15,069 nt of DNA from Acidobacteriota bacterium (GCA_021827245.1 JAKAWN010000137.1:1-15069), one strand, 5' to 3'; counted from the stretch's first letter, positions 7,917 through 15,069 are shown. Notes: generated from the letters alone by a model not told the origin. A program made the numbers and translations.

Positions 7917-8013
7917 CCACCGGGATTCTGCTGCTCTCGTCCTGCGACCAGCGGCATGTGAGCTTCGGCGGCCATCAGCGGCGATTCACGCCAGGGGGAG
8001 AAAGAGTATTTCG

Positions 8014-8032
8014 CGGTTGCGCGGGACAACCG
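8014..8032. repeat. Short perfect stem-loop, possible ISKra4 terminal structure
   Basis: CGGTTG (8014-8019) and CAACCG (8027-8032) are exact complements around a GC-rich seven-base loop. It lies about 100 bp past the transposase remnant stop, where the end of the element is expected. No T-run follows, so it is not a standard terminator. Confidence 0.4.
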
Positions 8033-8232
8033 AAGCAGAGTTGGCCGAGTCTAGGGAATTCCGCGCCGGGTGCTTATGCAAAGGCCTGGACTGCGTAATG
8101 GTTTTAGACCGGTGTGGTGAAATAATTCATCTTGACTTCCGAACGCTTGCAGCTTCATTGTGTGGGATGCGGTGCGGTCGTGCGTATGACTGAGGGTCAA
8201 TGAGCGTTGGTGCACAGAAATTTGGCGACGAC

Positions 8233-8256
8233 TGAAATTTCTCTTGCGGTATTTCA
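8233..8256. promoter_or_regulatory. Interrupted inverted repeat upstream of acoA, candidate operator
   Basis: TGAAAT (8233-8238) and ATTTCA (8251-8256) form a perfect inverted repeat with a 12-bp spacer. GAAATTT also occurs just upstream (8216-8222). The size and A/T bias suit a dimeric regulator site, LysR-type included. The distance to the acoA start is about 170 bp. Proposed by eye with no footprint or conservation data. Confidence 0.3.
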
Positions 8257-8424
8257 TCCTGAACCCTTTCGTTTTCTCCGGCCCGTTCGCTAGAGCAGGG
8301 CAAATTCGCTTAGTTTAACGGATGTATTTCAGGATCATCGACAGTGACCGCGTGATGGCTGGGGCGGGGTAGAGAAAGGGCCGCAGTTTCGTCGGTGCCG
8401 GGCCAAGATGAGGATTGCGGAAAC

Positions 8425-9393
8425 ATGACGATGAGCAAATGCGATTTGCTGAAGGCGTACAGAATCATGAAATTGATTCGCGCGTTTGAAGAGCGGCTCC
8501 ATGTGGAGTTTGCCACGGGAGAAATTCCGGGGTTTGTTCATCTTTACGCGGGCGAAGAAGCCATTACTACCGGTGTTTGCCTTCACCTAACGGACGCGGA
8601 CAAGATTACCAGCACGCACCGCGGCCACGGCCACTGCATCGCAAAAGGATGCGATGTGGAGGGGATGATGGCGGAGATTTATGGCAAAGCATTCGGCCTT
8701 TGCGGGGGCAAGGGAGGCTCGATGCACATTGCCGACCTCAGCAAGGGAATGTTGGGTGCCAACGGGATAGTGGGGGGCGGCCCGCCCCTTGCCTGCGGAG
8801 CCGCGCTGGCCGCCAAGAAACTCGGCACGAAGAACGTGGCGGTAAGCTTTCTGGGGGATGGCGGGGCCAACCAGGGCACTTTTCTGGAGAGTCTAAATCT
8901 CGCTTCGATCTGGACCCTGCCGTGCGTGTTTGTCATCGAGAACAACGGCTACGCGGAGGCGACGTCTTGCTCCTATGCAGGGGCATGCCGGGATTTTGCG
9001 GACCGTGCACCGGGTTTCAACATGCCCGGAGTCAGGGTCGACGGGCATGATTTTTTCGCGGTGCACGAAGCGGCTGGGAAAGCCATCCACCGCGCCCGCG
9101 AAGGGAGCGGCCCATCTTTAATCGAATGCAAAGTTAACCGGTACTTCGGCCATTATGAGGGCGACTCGCAGGCATATCGTGTTGCAGATGAGGTGAAAAC
9201 AATCCGAGAAACGCGGGACTGCCTTGATCAATTTCGCCGCCAGGTGACGTCGGCGGGCTGGTTGGACGACGCCGATCTCCAACGTCTCGACCTGGAGGCG
9301 CAGGCCTTGATTGACAGTGCTGTCTTGAAAGCCCGGTCGGCCCCAAAGCCCCCGGCGGAGTCTCTGCTTACTGACGTCTATAATTCATACTGA
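8425..9393 (+). CDS. acoA: Acetoin dehydrogenase complex E1 component, alpha subunit (TPP-dependent)
   Basis: Alpha subunit of the heterotetrameric E1 that decarboxylates or cleaves its substrate (acetoin in characterised homologues) with thiamine diphosphate and passes the two-carbon unit to the lipoyl E2. Landmarks: PGFVHLYAGEEA (35-46), STHRGHGHCIAKG (63-75), GGKGGSMHIAD (94-104), and the TPP motif starting GDGGANQG (144-151) and ending at NN (173-174). These stretches match AcoA rather than PdhA or branched-chain E1. The frame opens at a GTG at 8395, but the ATG at 8425 has AGGA about ten bases upstream and gives 322 residues, the usual length; an ATG at 8431 is possible. First gene of the aco operon, 17 bp before acoB. 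Other TPP dehydrogenases acting on diketones or on unusual 2-oxo acids cannot be excluded. Confidence 0.93.
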   Translation: MTMSKCDLLKAYRIMKLIRAFEERLHVEFATGEIPGFVHLYAGEEAITTGVCLHLTDADKITSTHRGHGHCIAKGCDVEGMMAEIYGKAFGLCGGKGGSMHIADLSKGMLGANGIVGGGPPLACGAALAAKKLGTKNVAVSFLGDGGANQGTFLESLNLASIWTLPCVFVIENNGYAEATSCSYAGACRDFADRAPGFNMPGVRVDGHDFFAVHEAAGKAIHRAREGSGPSLIECKVNRYFGHYEGDSQAYRVADEVKTIRETRDCLDQFRRQVTSAGWLDDADLQRLDLEAQALIDSAVLKARSAPKPPAESLLTDVYNSY

Positions 9394-9410
9394 GTTTCAA
9401 GGATTCACCT

Positions 9411-10424
9411 ATGCCTAGACGCATTACCTTCAAGCAAGCGATTAACGAAGCCCTCGCACAAGAGATGAAGCGCGACAACAAAGTAGTTTTGCTGGGCGAG
9501 GACGTAGCCGGCGGCAGCGGGGCCGGCGGGCAAATGGACGCGTGGGGAGGCGTCCTCGGGGTAACGAAAGGCCTGTGGCAAAAATACGGCGACCGCGTTT
9601 TGGACGCTCCAATTACCGAATCCGCCTTTGTCGGAGCGGCCATTGGAGCGGCGATGTCTGGCCTCCGCCCGGTCGTCGAACTTATGTTTGTGGATTTTAT
9701 GGGCGTCTGCTTCGACCAGATCTTCAATCAAGCCGCCAAGTTTCACTATATGTTTGGCGGCAAGAGCACCACTCCCGTGGTCATCCGCACGATGATCGGC
9801 GCAGGTCTTCGCGCGGCCGCGCAACATTCCCAGTGTCTTTATCCGATTTTCACGCATATTCCGGGCTTAAAGTGCGTAGTGCCCTCCACCCCTTACGATG
9901 CCAAAGGTCTTTTGATCCGGTCAATCAGGGACAACGACCCAGTCATTTTCTTCGAGCACAAGCTTCTCTACCCGTTTCTTGGTGAGGTCCCCGAAGAATC
10001 CTACACAGTGCCATTAGGTGAGGCGAACCTTGTCCGCGAAGGGCGCGATGTCACGATCGTGACACTAGGGAAGATGGTGCACGTTGCTTTGGAGGCGGCT
10101 GCATCGCTGGCTAAGGAGGGGATCGACAGCGAGGTCATCGATCTCAGATCAATTTCACCTCTGGACGAAGACACGGTGCTCGAAAGCGTGGACAAAACAG
10201 GCCGGCTGGTCGTGGTGGATGAGTCGTCGCCTCGCTGTAATATTGCAACGGATGTTTCTGCGCTCGTGGCCCAGAAGAGTTTCGCAGCCTTGAAGGGTCC
10301 TGTGCGAATGGTCACTCCGCCTCACGTCCCGGTGCCTTTCAGCGACCAACTGGAAGACCTCTATATCCCCAATGCTTCCCAGGTTGTCGAGGCCATTGCG
10401 GGAGTTATGAGTTACGCGTCATGA
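9411..10424 (+). CDS. acoB: Acetoin dehydrogenase complex E1 component, beta subunit
   Basis: Beta subunit of the same E1, 337 residues, the normal length. It has the transketolase-like pyrimidine-binding domain with LLGEDVAGG (27-35), PITESAFVGAA (68-78, with Glu70 that activates the TPP aminopyrimidine) and AQHSQ (137-141, with the active-site His139). The C-terminal transketolase domain contains GRDVTIVTLGKMVH and LRSISPLD. AAGGA at 9399-9403 lies eight bases before the ATG. The gene overlaps acoC by four bases (ATGA), so translation is coupled and subunit ratio is probably controlled. Confidence 0.94.
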   Translation: MPRRITFKQAINEALAQEMKRDNKVVLLGEDVAGGSGAGGQMDAWGGVLGVTKGLWQKYGDRVLDAPITESAFVGAAIGAAMSGLRPVVELMFVDFMGVCFDQIFNQAAKFHYMFGGKSTTPVVIRTMIGAGLRAAAQHSQCLYPIFTHIPGLKCVVPSTPYDAKGLLIRSIRDNDPVIFFEHKLLYPFLGEVPEESYTVPLGEANLVREGRDVTIVTLGKMVHVALEAAASLAKEGIDSEVIDLRSISPLDEDTVLESVDKTGRLVVVDESSPRCNIATDVSALVAQKSFAALKGPVRMVTPPHVPVPFSDQLEDLYIPNASQVVEAIAGVMSYAS

Positions 10425-11548
10425 ATTCTGCCGACATGCGACTGGTAACAATGCCCAAGTGGGGCCTGGCGATGACGAAAGGGAAGGTGGTAGCATGGCT
10501 CGTCGAGGAAGGGGCGAATCTTCATTCCGGGCTGGAGTTGGCCGAGGTCGAAACCGAGAAGATCTTGACCTCCATAGAGTCCCCTTCGTCCGGCATCCTG
10601 CGCAGGAAGGTAGCGCACGAGGGCGACGTCGTCGCAGTGGGAGGGCTAGTCGGTGTGATTGCGGAAGCTTTGGTTCCGGATGCACAAATCGATAGCGCGA
10701 TTGCGGAGTTTCGCGCCCCCGTCCTAGTAGAGGCGAAGGAGAAGGGACAGTCCTTTGGACAGCAGGCCGTGGAAGTGCAGGGGCGGAGGCTCGCTTACCT
10801 CAGGATGGGTGATAACGCGGAACCGGTGATCTTGATTCACGGCTTCGGTGGAAACCTAAGCAACTGGATGTTCAATCACGAGGCATTAGCTGAGAAACAT
10901 ACCGTCTACGCCTTGGATCTGCCTGGACACGGGAGCTCGTCGAAAAAAGTGGAGACGGGTACGGTGACCGAGTTCGTCGGCGTTCTAAACGGTTTCATCG
11001 ACAGCCTTGGTGTAACACGAGGGCATTTTATTGGCCATTCCATGGGTGGCGCCATAGCGGTCGCCTTTGCCGCAAATCATCCGGAGCGCGTTCAGTCCCT
11101 GGTGCTGATTGCAAGTGCGGGGTTGGGTCTAGAAATCAACGAAGAGTATATCCGCGGATTTATTACGGCAGGTCGCCGAAAGGAGATTAAACGACACCTC
11201 GAAAAGCTGTTTGCCGATCCAAGGCTGGCCAGCCAGCAATTGGTGGACGAGATCCTAAGGTACAAGCGCCTTGATGGTGTCGAAGAGGCCTTGAGCACGA
11301 TTGCCACGGCATTTTTTCCTGCCGGGCAGCAGGCAGTCTCGTTGCGCGAGCAGCTGAGTCAACTGCGTTTACCCACATTAATCCTCTGGGGGGCCGATGA
11401 CCTGATCCTGCCGGTTTCGCATGCCCAAGCTCTGCCCAAAGAAATCAAGACGGAAATCCTGCACGGGTATGGCCATATGGTGCATATGGAGGCTTCGGCA
11501 AAGGTTAACCAGATCATTTCTTCGTTCTGGGAATCGATCGTACAATGA
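10421..11548 (+). CDS. acoC: Acetoin dehydrogenase E2: lipoyl domain fused to alpha/beta hydrolase-fold acetyltransferase
   Basis: 375 residues in two domains. An N-terminal biotinyl/lipoyl domain (about 6-85) has VETEKI with the likely lipoylated Lys47. After a linker, an alpha/beta-hydrolase fold (about 117-375) has HGFGGN (140-145), GHSMGG with nucleophile-position Ser207, WGADD with Asp327 and GYGHMVH with His352. This fusion is the known architecture of AcoC, distinct from the CAT-like catalytic domain of pyruvate dehydrogenase E2. It takes the acetyl group from E1 and transfers it to CoA. It starts inside the acoB stop (ATGA). The E3 dihydrolipoamide dehydrogenase that reoxidises the lipoyl group is not encoded next in line, so it must be supplied from elsewhere in the genome. 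Confidence 0.93.
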   Translation: MNSADMRLVTMPKWGLAMTKGKVVAWLVEEGANLHSGLELAEVETEKILTSIESPSSGILRRKVAHEGDVVAVGGLVGVIAEALVPDAQIDSAIAEFRAPVLVEAKEKGQSFGQQAVEVQGRRLAYLRMGDNAEPVILIHGFGGNLSNWMFNHEALAEKHTVYALDLPGHGSSSKKVETGTVTEFVGVLNGFIDSLGVTRGHFIGHSMGGAIAVAFAANHPERVQSLVLIASAGLGLEINEEYIRGFITAGRRKEIKRHLEKLFADPRLASQQLVDEILRYKRLDGVEEALSTIATAFFPAGQQAVSLREQLSQLRLPTLILWGADDLILPVSHAQALPKEIKTEILHGYGHMVHMEASAKVNQIISSFWESIVQ

Positions 11549-11602
11549 GGCGTTGCCGAGGTATTGGCGGCGGATAAAGAACAGAGGCTCCTACAAAATT
11601 CC

Positions 11603-12652
11603 ATGATTGATCTGCGAAGCGATACGGTGACTCGGCCTACCTCGGCCATGCGCCGCGCCACGGCCGAGGCCGAAGTCGGGGATGATGTTTACCGCGAGGA
11701 TCCAACGGTCAACAAGCTGGAGGCGCGCGCGGCGGAGATCTTCGAGCGGGAGGCGGCGCTATTTGTACCTTCGGGAACCATGGGAAATCAAACGGCCATT
11801 AAAATCCACACTCGGCCCGGCCAAGATATCATTTGCGAATCGCGCGCACATATTTGCGTCGCCGAAATGGGCATGATGTCTGCTTTCTCAGGCTGCCTGG
11901 CGCGCACCGTCTCGACGCCGGAGGGGCTTTTGAGCTGGGAGGCCATCGAGCCTCTGGTCTACACCGCCGTGGGTCTTCGCAGCCGAACTGGGTTGATCGT
12001 TATTGAAAACACCTCGAACTTTGCCGGAGGATCGGTTTCCTCCGTTGAAGTTGCGGACGAAATCTGTGAGCGCGGACACGAACGCGGGATTCCGGTGCAT
12101 CTAGATGGCGCGCGTATCTTCAACGCCGGTGTCGCGCTGGGCCGCTCTGTCGTTGAGTTGACCCAGAAGTTCGATTCGGTGATGTTTAGTTTGTCAAACG
12201 GGTTGGGAGCGCCAGTCGGGTCGATGTTGCTTGGGAGTAAGCCGTTTATCGACTAGGCCCGGATGGTGCGCAAGATGTTGGGAGGTGGTATGCGCCAGGC
12301 CGGAGTCTTGGCCGCTGCCGGTTTGGTGGCCTTGGAGGAGGGTGCGAAACGTTTGCCCATTGATCACGGAAATGCCCGGTTGCTGGCCAAGGGGCCGGCA
12401 GAAATACCCGGGATTTCTATCGATCCACGCAAGGTGGTCACGAATATTGTAGTCTTCGATGTCTCCGGCACGGGGCTCTGCGCACACGAAATTTCCAAAC
12501 GCCTGGCCGAGCATGGAGTTCTAACCAACGCTACGAGCCCGGCCACGATGCGCATGGTGTCCCATTTGGATGTGGACCGCGCGGGGTGCGAGCAGGCTCT
12601 TCAGAAGTTACGCCAGATTGTGACGGCGTCTTGCGGCTCCGCCCGGGCCTGA
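11603..12652 (+). pseudogene. ltaE: Low-specificity L-threonine aldolase, interrupted by TAG and lacking the PLP lysine
   Basis: Intact homologues are PLP enzymes that split L-threonine or L-allo-threonine into glycine and acetaldehyde. The N-terminal MIDLRSDTVTRPT, GDDVYREDPTVN, PSGTMGNQ, IENTSNFAGG and HLDGAR (with the PLP-ring Asp168) identify the family. The motif SLSKGLGAPVGS reads SLSNGLGAPVGS, so the Schiff-base lysine is Asn199. Eighteen codons later a TAG (12254-12256) cuts the frame in [20 protein letters not shown]. The same frame continues without a shift to a TGA at 12652, giving a normal total of about 349 codons. ENTSN has Ser where ENTHN is usual. It lies 54 bp after acoC. The ATG at 11603 gives the canonical N-terminus; a TTG at 11564 is the alternative. 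Confidence 0.9.
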
Positions 12653-13279
12653 TGCGCTGCCAAACCCTATGTGTTTCCATTGAACTTTCCCCCCTAAACC
12701 AGGCCAGAAGGTCGGCATAATCCCGGTAATCGTGAGGTGCAACACCGCAGAGAACTCTTCGCGGCCTCCGAAGAAGTGAGGGAGCGCCACTCCATGATTT
12801 CGCGTCGTACTTCAACTAACCCTCGATAAACGCTCGCCAAGGGAAGAATGGGCAGGCCTGACGCCTAGCGAAATCTCCCAGCAAGGTCTTGGAAGAGTTG
12901 TTATCGCCGCCGACAAGCGGCTTGTGCCTGCGTCGAGGGGACTCGGGGCATCGTGGATGGTTCCGAGTTGTTGGAGACGTCTTCCCTTGTCGGCGCGCAA
13001 CGATGGCGTCCCCAGCGGGTATTGGGCGGCTGGGTCGCGGTGTCGCAATCTATTCAAACAACACTCGTATTCGAAATTATGTTATGATGCGACAGCTAGC
13101 GGGCGTGGGCGATGGATTGAAACACTTGAAGCGCATCTTCCAGGAATGAGACAGTAGCCGCGAGAGGTGTCTCGCTCCTCCAGCCACCTACTGTTGAATG
13201 ATGATGGAAGGCACGGCAGCGTCTGGCGATTGGCTCTCGCCTGCCGTGATTTGGCTCTGAACGCCTGTAGGGAGAAGCT
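12653..13279. other. Gene-free stretch before the second LysR gene
   Basis: 627 bp with only short open frames on both strands, none recognisable. A plus-strand frame near 12825-12960 (reading EWAGLTPSEISQQGLGRVV) looks protein-like but has no start or family match. No terminator with a T-run was seen after the aldolase remnant. The final 70 bases hold the structured leader of the next gene. Confidence 0.45.
13212..13248 (+). repeat. Bulged stem-loop in the presumed leader of the second LysR gene
   Basis: CACGGCA (13212-13218) pairs with TGCCGTG (13242-13248). Inside it, GGCGA (13225-13229) pairs with TCGCC (13237-13241) around a seven-base loop, leaving one six-base bulge on the 5' side. 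Twelve perfect base pairs, mostly GC, stand 31 bases before the start codon. No T-run follows, so a terminator is unlikely. It could be a leader-RNA structure or an operator; both are inference. Confidence 0.45.
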
Positions 13280-14194
13280 ATGGACGTCCGTCAGCTCGAA
13301 ATGTTCCAGGCTGTAGCGGAACTAGGCAGCTTCACGCGCGCTGGAGAAAAACTCCATGTGACCCATTCCGCGATCTGCCGCCAGATCAAATTGCTGGAGG
13401 AGGAACTTCGAAGTCCGCTCTTTATTCGGGCCAACAAGCGTGTAAACTTGACCGAATGCGGAAAAGTTCTGCTCCAATCGGTAGGGCCGATCTTTGAACA
13501 ATTGGCGAAGGCTGCTGACTCTGTTTCTCAGGCTTCTCACGGCGTTCAGCACCTGAACGTGGGGACTGGGACAACTATATTGAACTTTTTTCTTCCCCGT
13601 ATCCTCGAAAAGTTCAAGCGACGGTATCCCTCTACGCCCATTGTGATCAAAACGGGCCATACGGGATACATCATCGAAGACCTCAGACAAGGCACGCTGG
13701 ACGTGGCAATTACCAGCCTGCCGCTACCCGTGGAAGGTCGTGAGCTGAATGTGACGGCGCTCTACCGGGAGGAACTAGTGGCCGTCGTCGGGGCCAATCA
13801 TCCGCTGGCGGGCAATAAAGTTGTGGCGTGGGGGAAAATCCGGGACTTCCCATTGGTGATCTTCCCCAAAGGCAGCAGCACCCGGGAGATTTTGGATGGC
13901 TTTTTCCGCAAGCTGAAAGTTTCACCGTTAGTTCAGCTTGAACTTGAGAACGACGAGGCGGTGGAGAAGGCTATCGAGGCTGGCATCGCCATTTCTTTCA
14001 TACCTATGCACCGGGCCATCCACGACAAGATTTCCTTCTTCCGGATCGCCGACCACAAGATTTTCCGCGACGTGGGAATCCTGCGCATGCAATCCAGGAA
14101 AGCTCCCCACCATGTCCTTTACTTCCTCGATCTGTGTTGTGAACAGGCTGGGTTGTTGCCATCAGTTCAGCCTATCAGTCGTCTTTCTTTTTAA
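13280..14194 (+). CDS. LysR-type transcriptional regulator (second paralogue)
   Basis: 304 residues. The winged helix-turn-helix (1-60) has RQLEMFQAVAE, AGEKL, THSAICRQIKLL and the LTECG segment. The effector-binding domain follows from about residue 90 (LNVGTGTTI). The ATG at 13280 is preceded by AGGGAG five bases upstream. It shares about 25 of the first 42 residues with the regulator at 5329, and the C-terminal LELENDEAVEKAIEAGIAI matches FELENEEAIEKVVKTSLAI there, so the two come from a duplication or sister acquisition. It is followed on the same strand, after 189 bp, by an M20 hydrolase gene, which it may control. Confidence 0.93.
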   Translation: MDVRQLEMFQAVAELGSFTRAGEKLHVTHSAICRQIKLLEEELRSPLFIRANKRVNLTECGKVLLQSVGPIFEQLAKAADSVSQASHGVQHLNVGTGTTILNFFLPRILEKFKRRYPSTPIVIKTGHTGYIIEDLRQGTLDVAITSLPLPVEGRELNVTALYREELVAVVGANHPLAGNKVVAWGKIRDFPLVIFPKGSSTREILDGFFRKLKVSPLVQLELENDEAVEKAIEAGIAISFIPMHRAIHDKISFFRIADHKIFRDVGILRMQSRKAPHHVLYFLDLCCEQAGLLPSVQPISRLSF

Positions 14195-14276
14195 TTCTTC
14201 GGGTAGTCCGTCTGCTCCTTGGTTCCTTGTTGAACCTCGTTCCACCTGCAACAACTTCAGACCATTCTGGTAAGAA

Positions 14277-14286
14277 AATTGCAATT
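14277..14286. promoter_or_regulatory. A/T palindrome upstream of the second M20 gene, candidate operator
   Basis: AATTGCAATT is a perfect 10-bp palindrome about 100 bp before the M20 start. It shares the AATT-NN-AATT pattern with the AATTATAATT palindrome in front of the first LysR gene. With paralogous regulators at both places, a related operator is conceivable, but such short palindromes also arise by chance. Apart from this, the 189 bp between 14195 and 14383 hold nothing I recognise. Confidence 0.25.
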
Positions 14287-14383
14287 GTCATTGGATGCCG
14301 AGTGTGATTTATTGATAGCGCTTCAGGGGGTAGAACTTCATCGGTCCATATAGGGCATCCGCATGGGGCATTTAGGAATAGCA

Positions 14384-15069
14384 ATGGTAGAGCAAAAGCT
14401 GATTGATCTGATCGATGGGTGGTCCGACGATATTGTCGAATTCACGTGTGATTTGGTGGCGACTCCCAGCATAACACCGCCCGGGGACGAGAGGGCAATC
14501 GCCCGCCTGCTCTTGGACAAGCTTCCTCGACTGGGCTTGGAAGGAGCCACGATCGCCAGTGAACTTCCCGAACGCCCCAATGTTTTGCACCGGCTGCCAG
14601 GAACCGGCGGGGGTCTAACACTGGCTTACGTTGCCCATACCGATACGAAACCCGTCGGTGATGCGCGGGGTCTATGGGTGACCGATCCGTTCCAGCCCAC
14701 TATTAAGGATGGTCGGCTCTACGGGCTTGGCTCCGCCGACATGAAGGCAGCGGTGGCGGCCTTCTTGTATGCCGAGGCCGCCCTGAAGCAGGTCGGACCG
14801 TTGCGAGGTGATCTATTGCTGGCCATGGTCGCCGACGAGGAAGGGGGGGGGCGATACGGGGCGCATTACTTATGTACGCAATACGGGTTGAAAGCGGACA
14901 TGGCTGTGATTGGCGAGCCCCCAGGCGTGACCAAAGAGTGGGAATACTTGCACCTGGGTTGTCGGGGGGTGTGTTGCTTTACCATCAAGGTCTATGGGAC
15001 CCAGATGCACAGCAGCATTTCTGACCGCGTGCGTTCCGTCAACGCGAGTTTGAAACTTGCAGAACTGAT
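14384..15069 (+). CDS. M20 family metallohydrolase (ArgE/DapE type), N-terminal part (cut by window edge)
   Basis: 228 codons translated without interruption. M20 landmarks are TPSITPPGDE (27-36), VAHTDT (His85, Asp87), YGLGSADMKAA (bridging Asp119), VADEEGGG (Glu152 base, Glu153 ligand) and IGEPPG (Glu178), then GTQMHSS opening the dimerisation domain. The last zinc-ligand His lies beyond the window. The ATG at 14384 has AGGA seven bases upstream and gives a natural N-terminus; an in-frame ATG at 14363 would add seven residues and has poorer support. It differs enough from the M20 enzyme at 2767 to be a separate subfamily rather than a recent copy. Its likely role is hydrolysis of an N-acyl or peptide-type amide; substrate unknown. 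Confidence 0.92.
   Translation, partial: MVEQKLIDLIDGWSDDIVEFTCDLVATPSITPPGDERAIARLLLDKLPRLGLEGATIASELPERPNVLHRLPGTGGGLTLAYVAHTDTKPVGDARGLWVTDPFQPTIKDGRLYGLGSADMKAAVAAFLYAEAALKQVGPLRGDLLLAMVADEEGGGRYGAHYLCTQYGLKADMAVIGEPPGVTKEWEYLHLGCRGVCCFTIKVYGTQMHSSISDRVRSVNASLKLAEL

Larger units (their letters stand above)
7344..8034 (+). mobile_element. ISKra4-family-like insertion sequence remnant, 5' part missing
   Basis: Only the 3' part of an ISKra4-type element survives, butted against the IS1182 remnant. The coding remnant ends at 7916, and a palindromic stem at 8014-8032 may mark the terminal repeat, so the right boundary near 8034 is a guess. No other ISKra4 piece appears left of the IS1182 remnant, so a simple nested insertion with both halves retained is excluded. 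Confidence 0.5.
7917..8424. other. Leader region upstream of the aco operon
   Basis: 508 bp between the transposase remnant and acoA, with no gene. The left part is probably IS end. The right part should contain the aco promoter. I looked for the -24/-12 signature used by sigma-54-dependent aco operons and did not find a convincing match, nor a good -35/-10 pair. It does contain the inverted repeats listed separately, and ATCCTGAA (8256-8263) is the exact complement of TTCAGGAT (8328-8335). Confidence 0.5.

Noticed and set aside
7917..8424. Sigma-54 (-24/-12) promoter for the aco operon
   Set aside because: Such promoters are known for aco operons, but no GG-N10-GC element with the proper flanking bases was found on inspection.
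12531..13057. Minus-strand open frames of 94, 60 and 81 residues after the aldolase remnant
   Set aside because: No recognisable domain or convincing ribosome binding site; the 94-residue frame also runs into the aldolase coding region.
1..15069. CRISPR arrays, tRNA or rRNA genes
   Set aside because: No regularly spaced repeats and no tRNA-like T-loop/acceptor combination or rRNA-like stretch was seen on reading the window.

Overview
The window looks like an accessory, partly decaying catabolic region of a free-living, probably soil or sediment, bacterium. It has moderately high GC, Shine-Dalgarno-led genes, tight operons, LysR-type regulators, and IS1182-like and ISKra4-like transposase remnants. 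Nothing seen fixes the phylum. Acidobacteriota or a similar soil lineage would be a guess.

Left block (1-4646, minus strand): a three-gene cotranscribed unit encodes a metallo-beta-lactamase-fold protein that has lost several metal ligands, an M20 (ArgE/DapE/ACY1) metallohydrolase and a class V PLP enzyme. The first pair overlap by 1 base (TGATG) and the second pair are 6 bp apart. Downstream lies a frameshifted fragment of a TRZ/ATZ-type amidohydrolase, then, after a gene-free stretch, the N-terminal 253 residues of an AldA-like aldehyde dehydrogenase that runs off the left edge. A LysR-type regulator (5329-6237, plus strand) is divergent from this block across a 682-bp gap. Inference: together they look like a LysR-controlled pathway for an amide or N-acylated nitrogen compound, ending in aldehyde oxidation.

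Middle (about 6240-8035): two abutting insertion-sequence remnants. The IS1182-type transposase has an internal amber codon and has lost its 3' end right behind the regulator. The ISKra4-type transposase keeps only its C-terminal part.

Right block (8425-12652, plus strand): acoA-acoB-acoC encode an acetoin-dehydrogenase-type 2-oxo acid dehydrogenase complex (E1 alpha, E1 beta, lipoyl/alpha-beta-hydrolase E2). No E3 gene or aco regulator gene is visible. An L-threonine aldolase gene follows but is doubly broken: the catalytic lysine is asparagine, and an in-frame TAG cuts it.

Right edge (13280-15069): a second LysR regulator, clearly a paralogue of the first, stands directly upstream of a second M20 hydrolase that is cut by the window end. 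The LysR-plus-M20 pairing therefore occurs twice.

The best candidates for something not yet described are the ligand-depleted MBL-fold protein coupled to the M20 enzyme, and the duplicated LysR/M20 modules with similar A/T-rich palindromes nearby. The rest of the signal is mostly gene decay.
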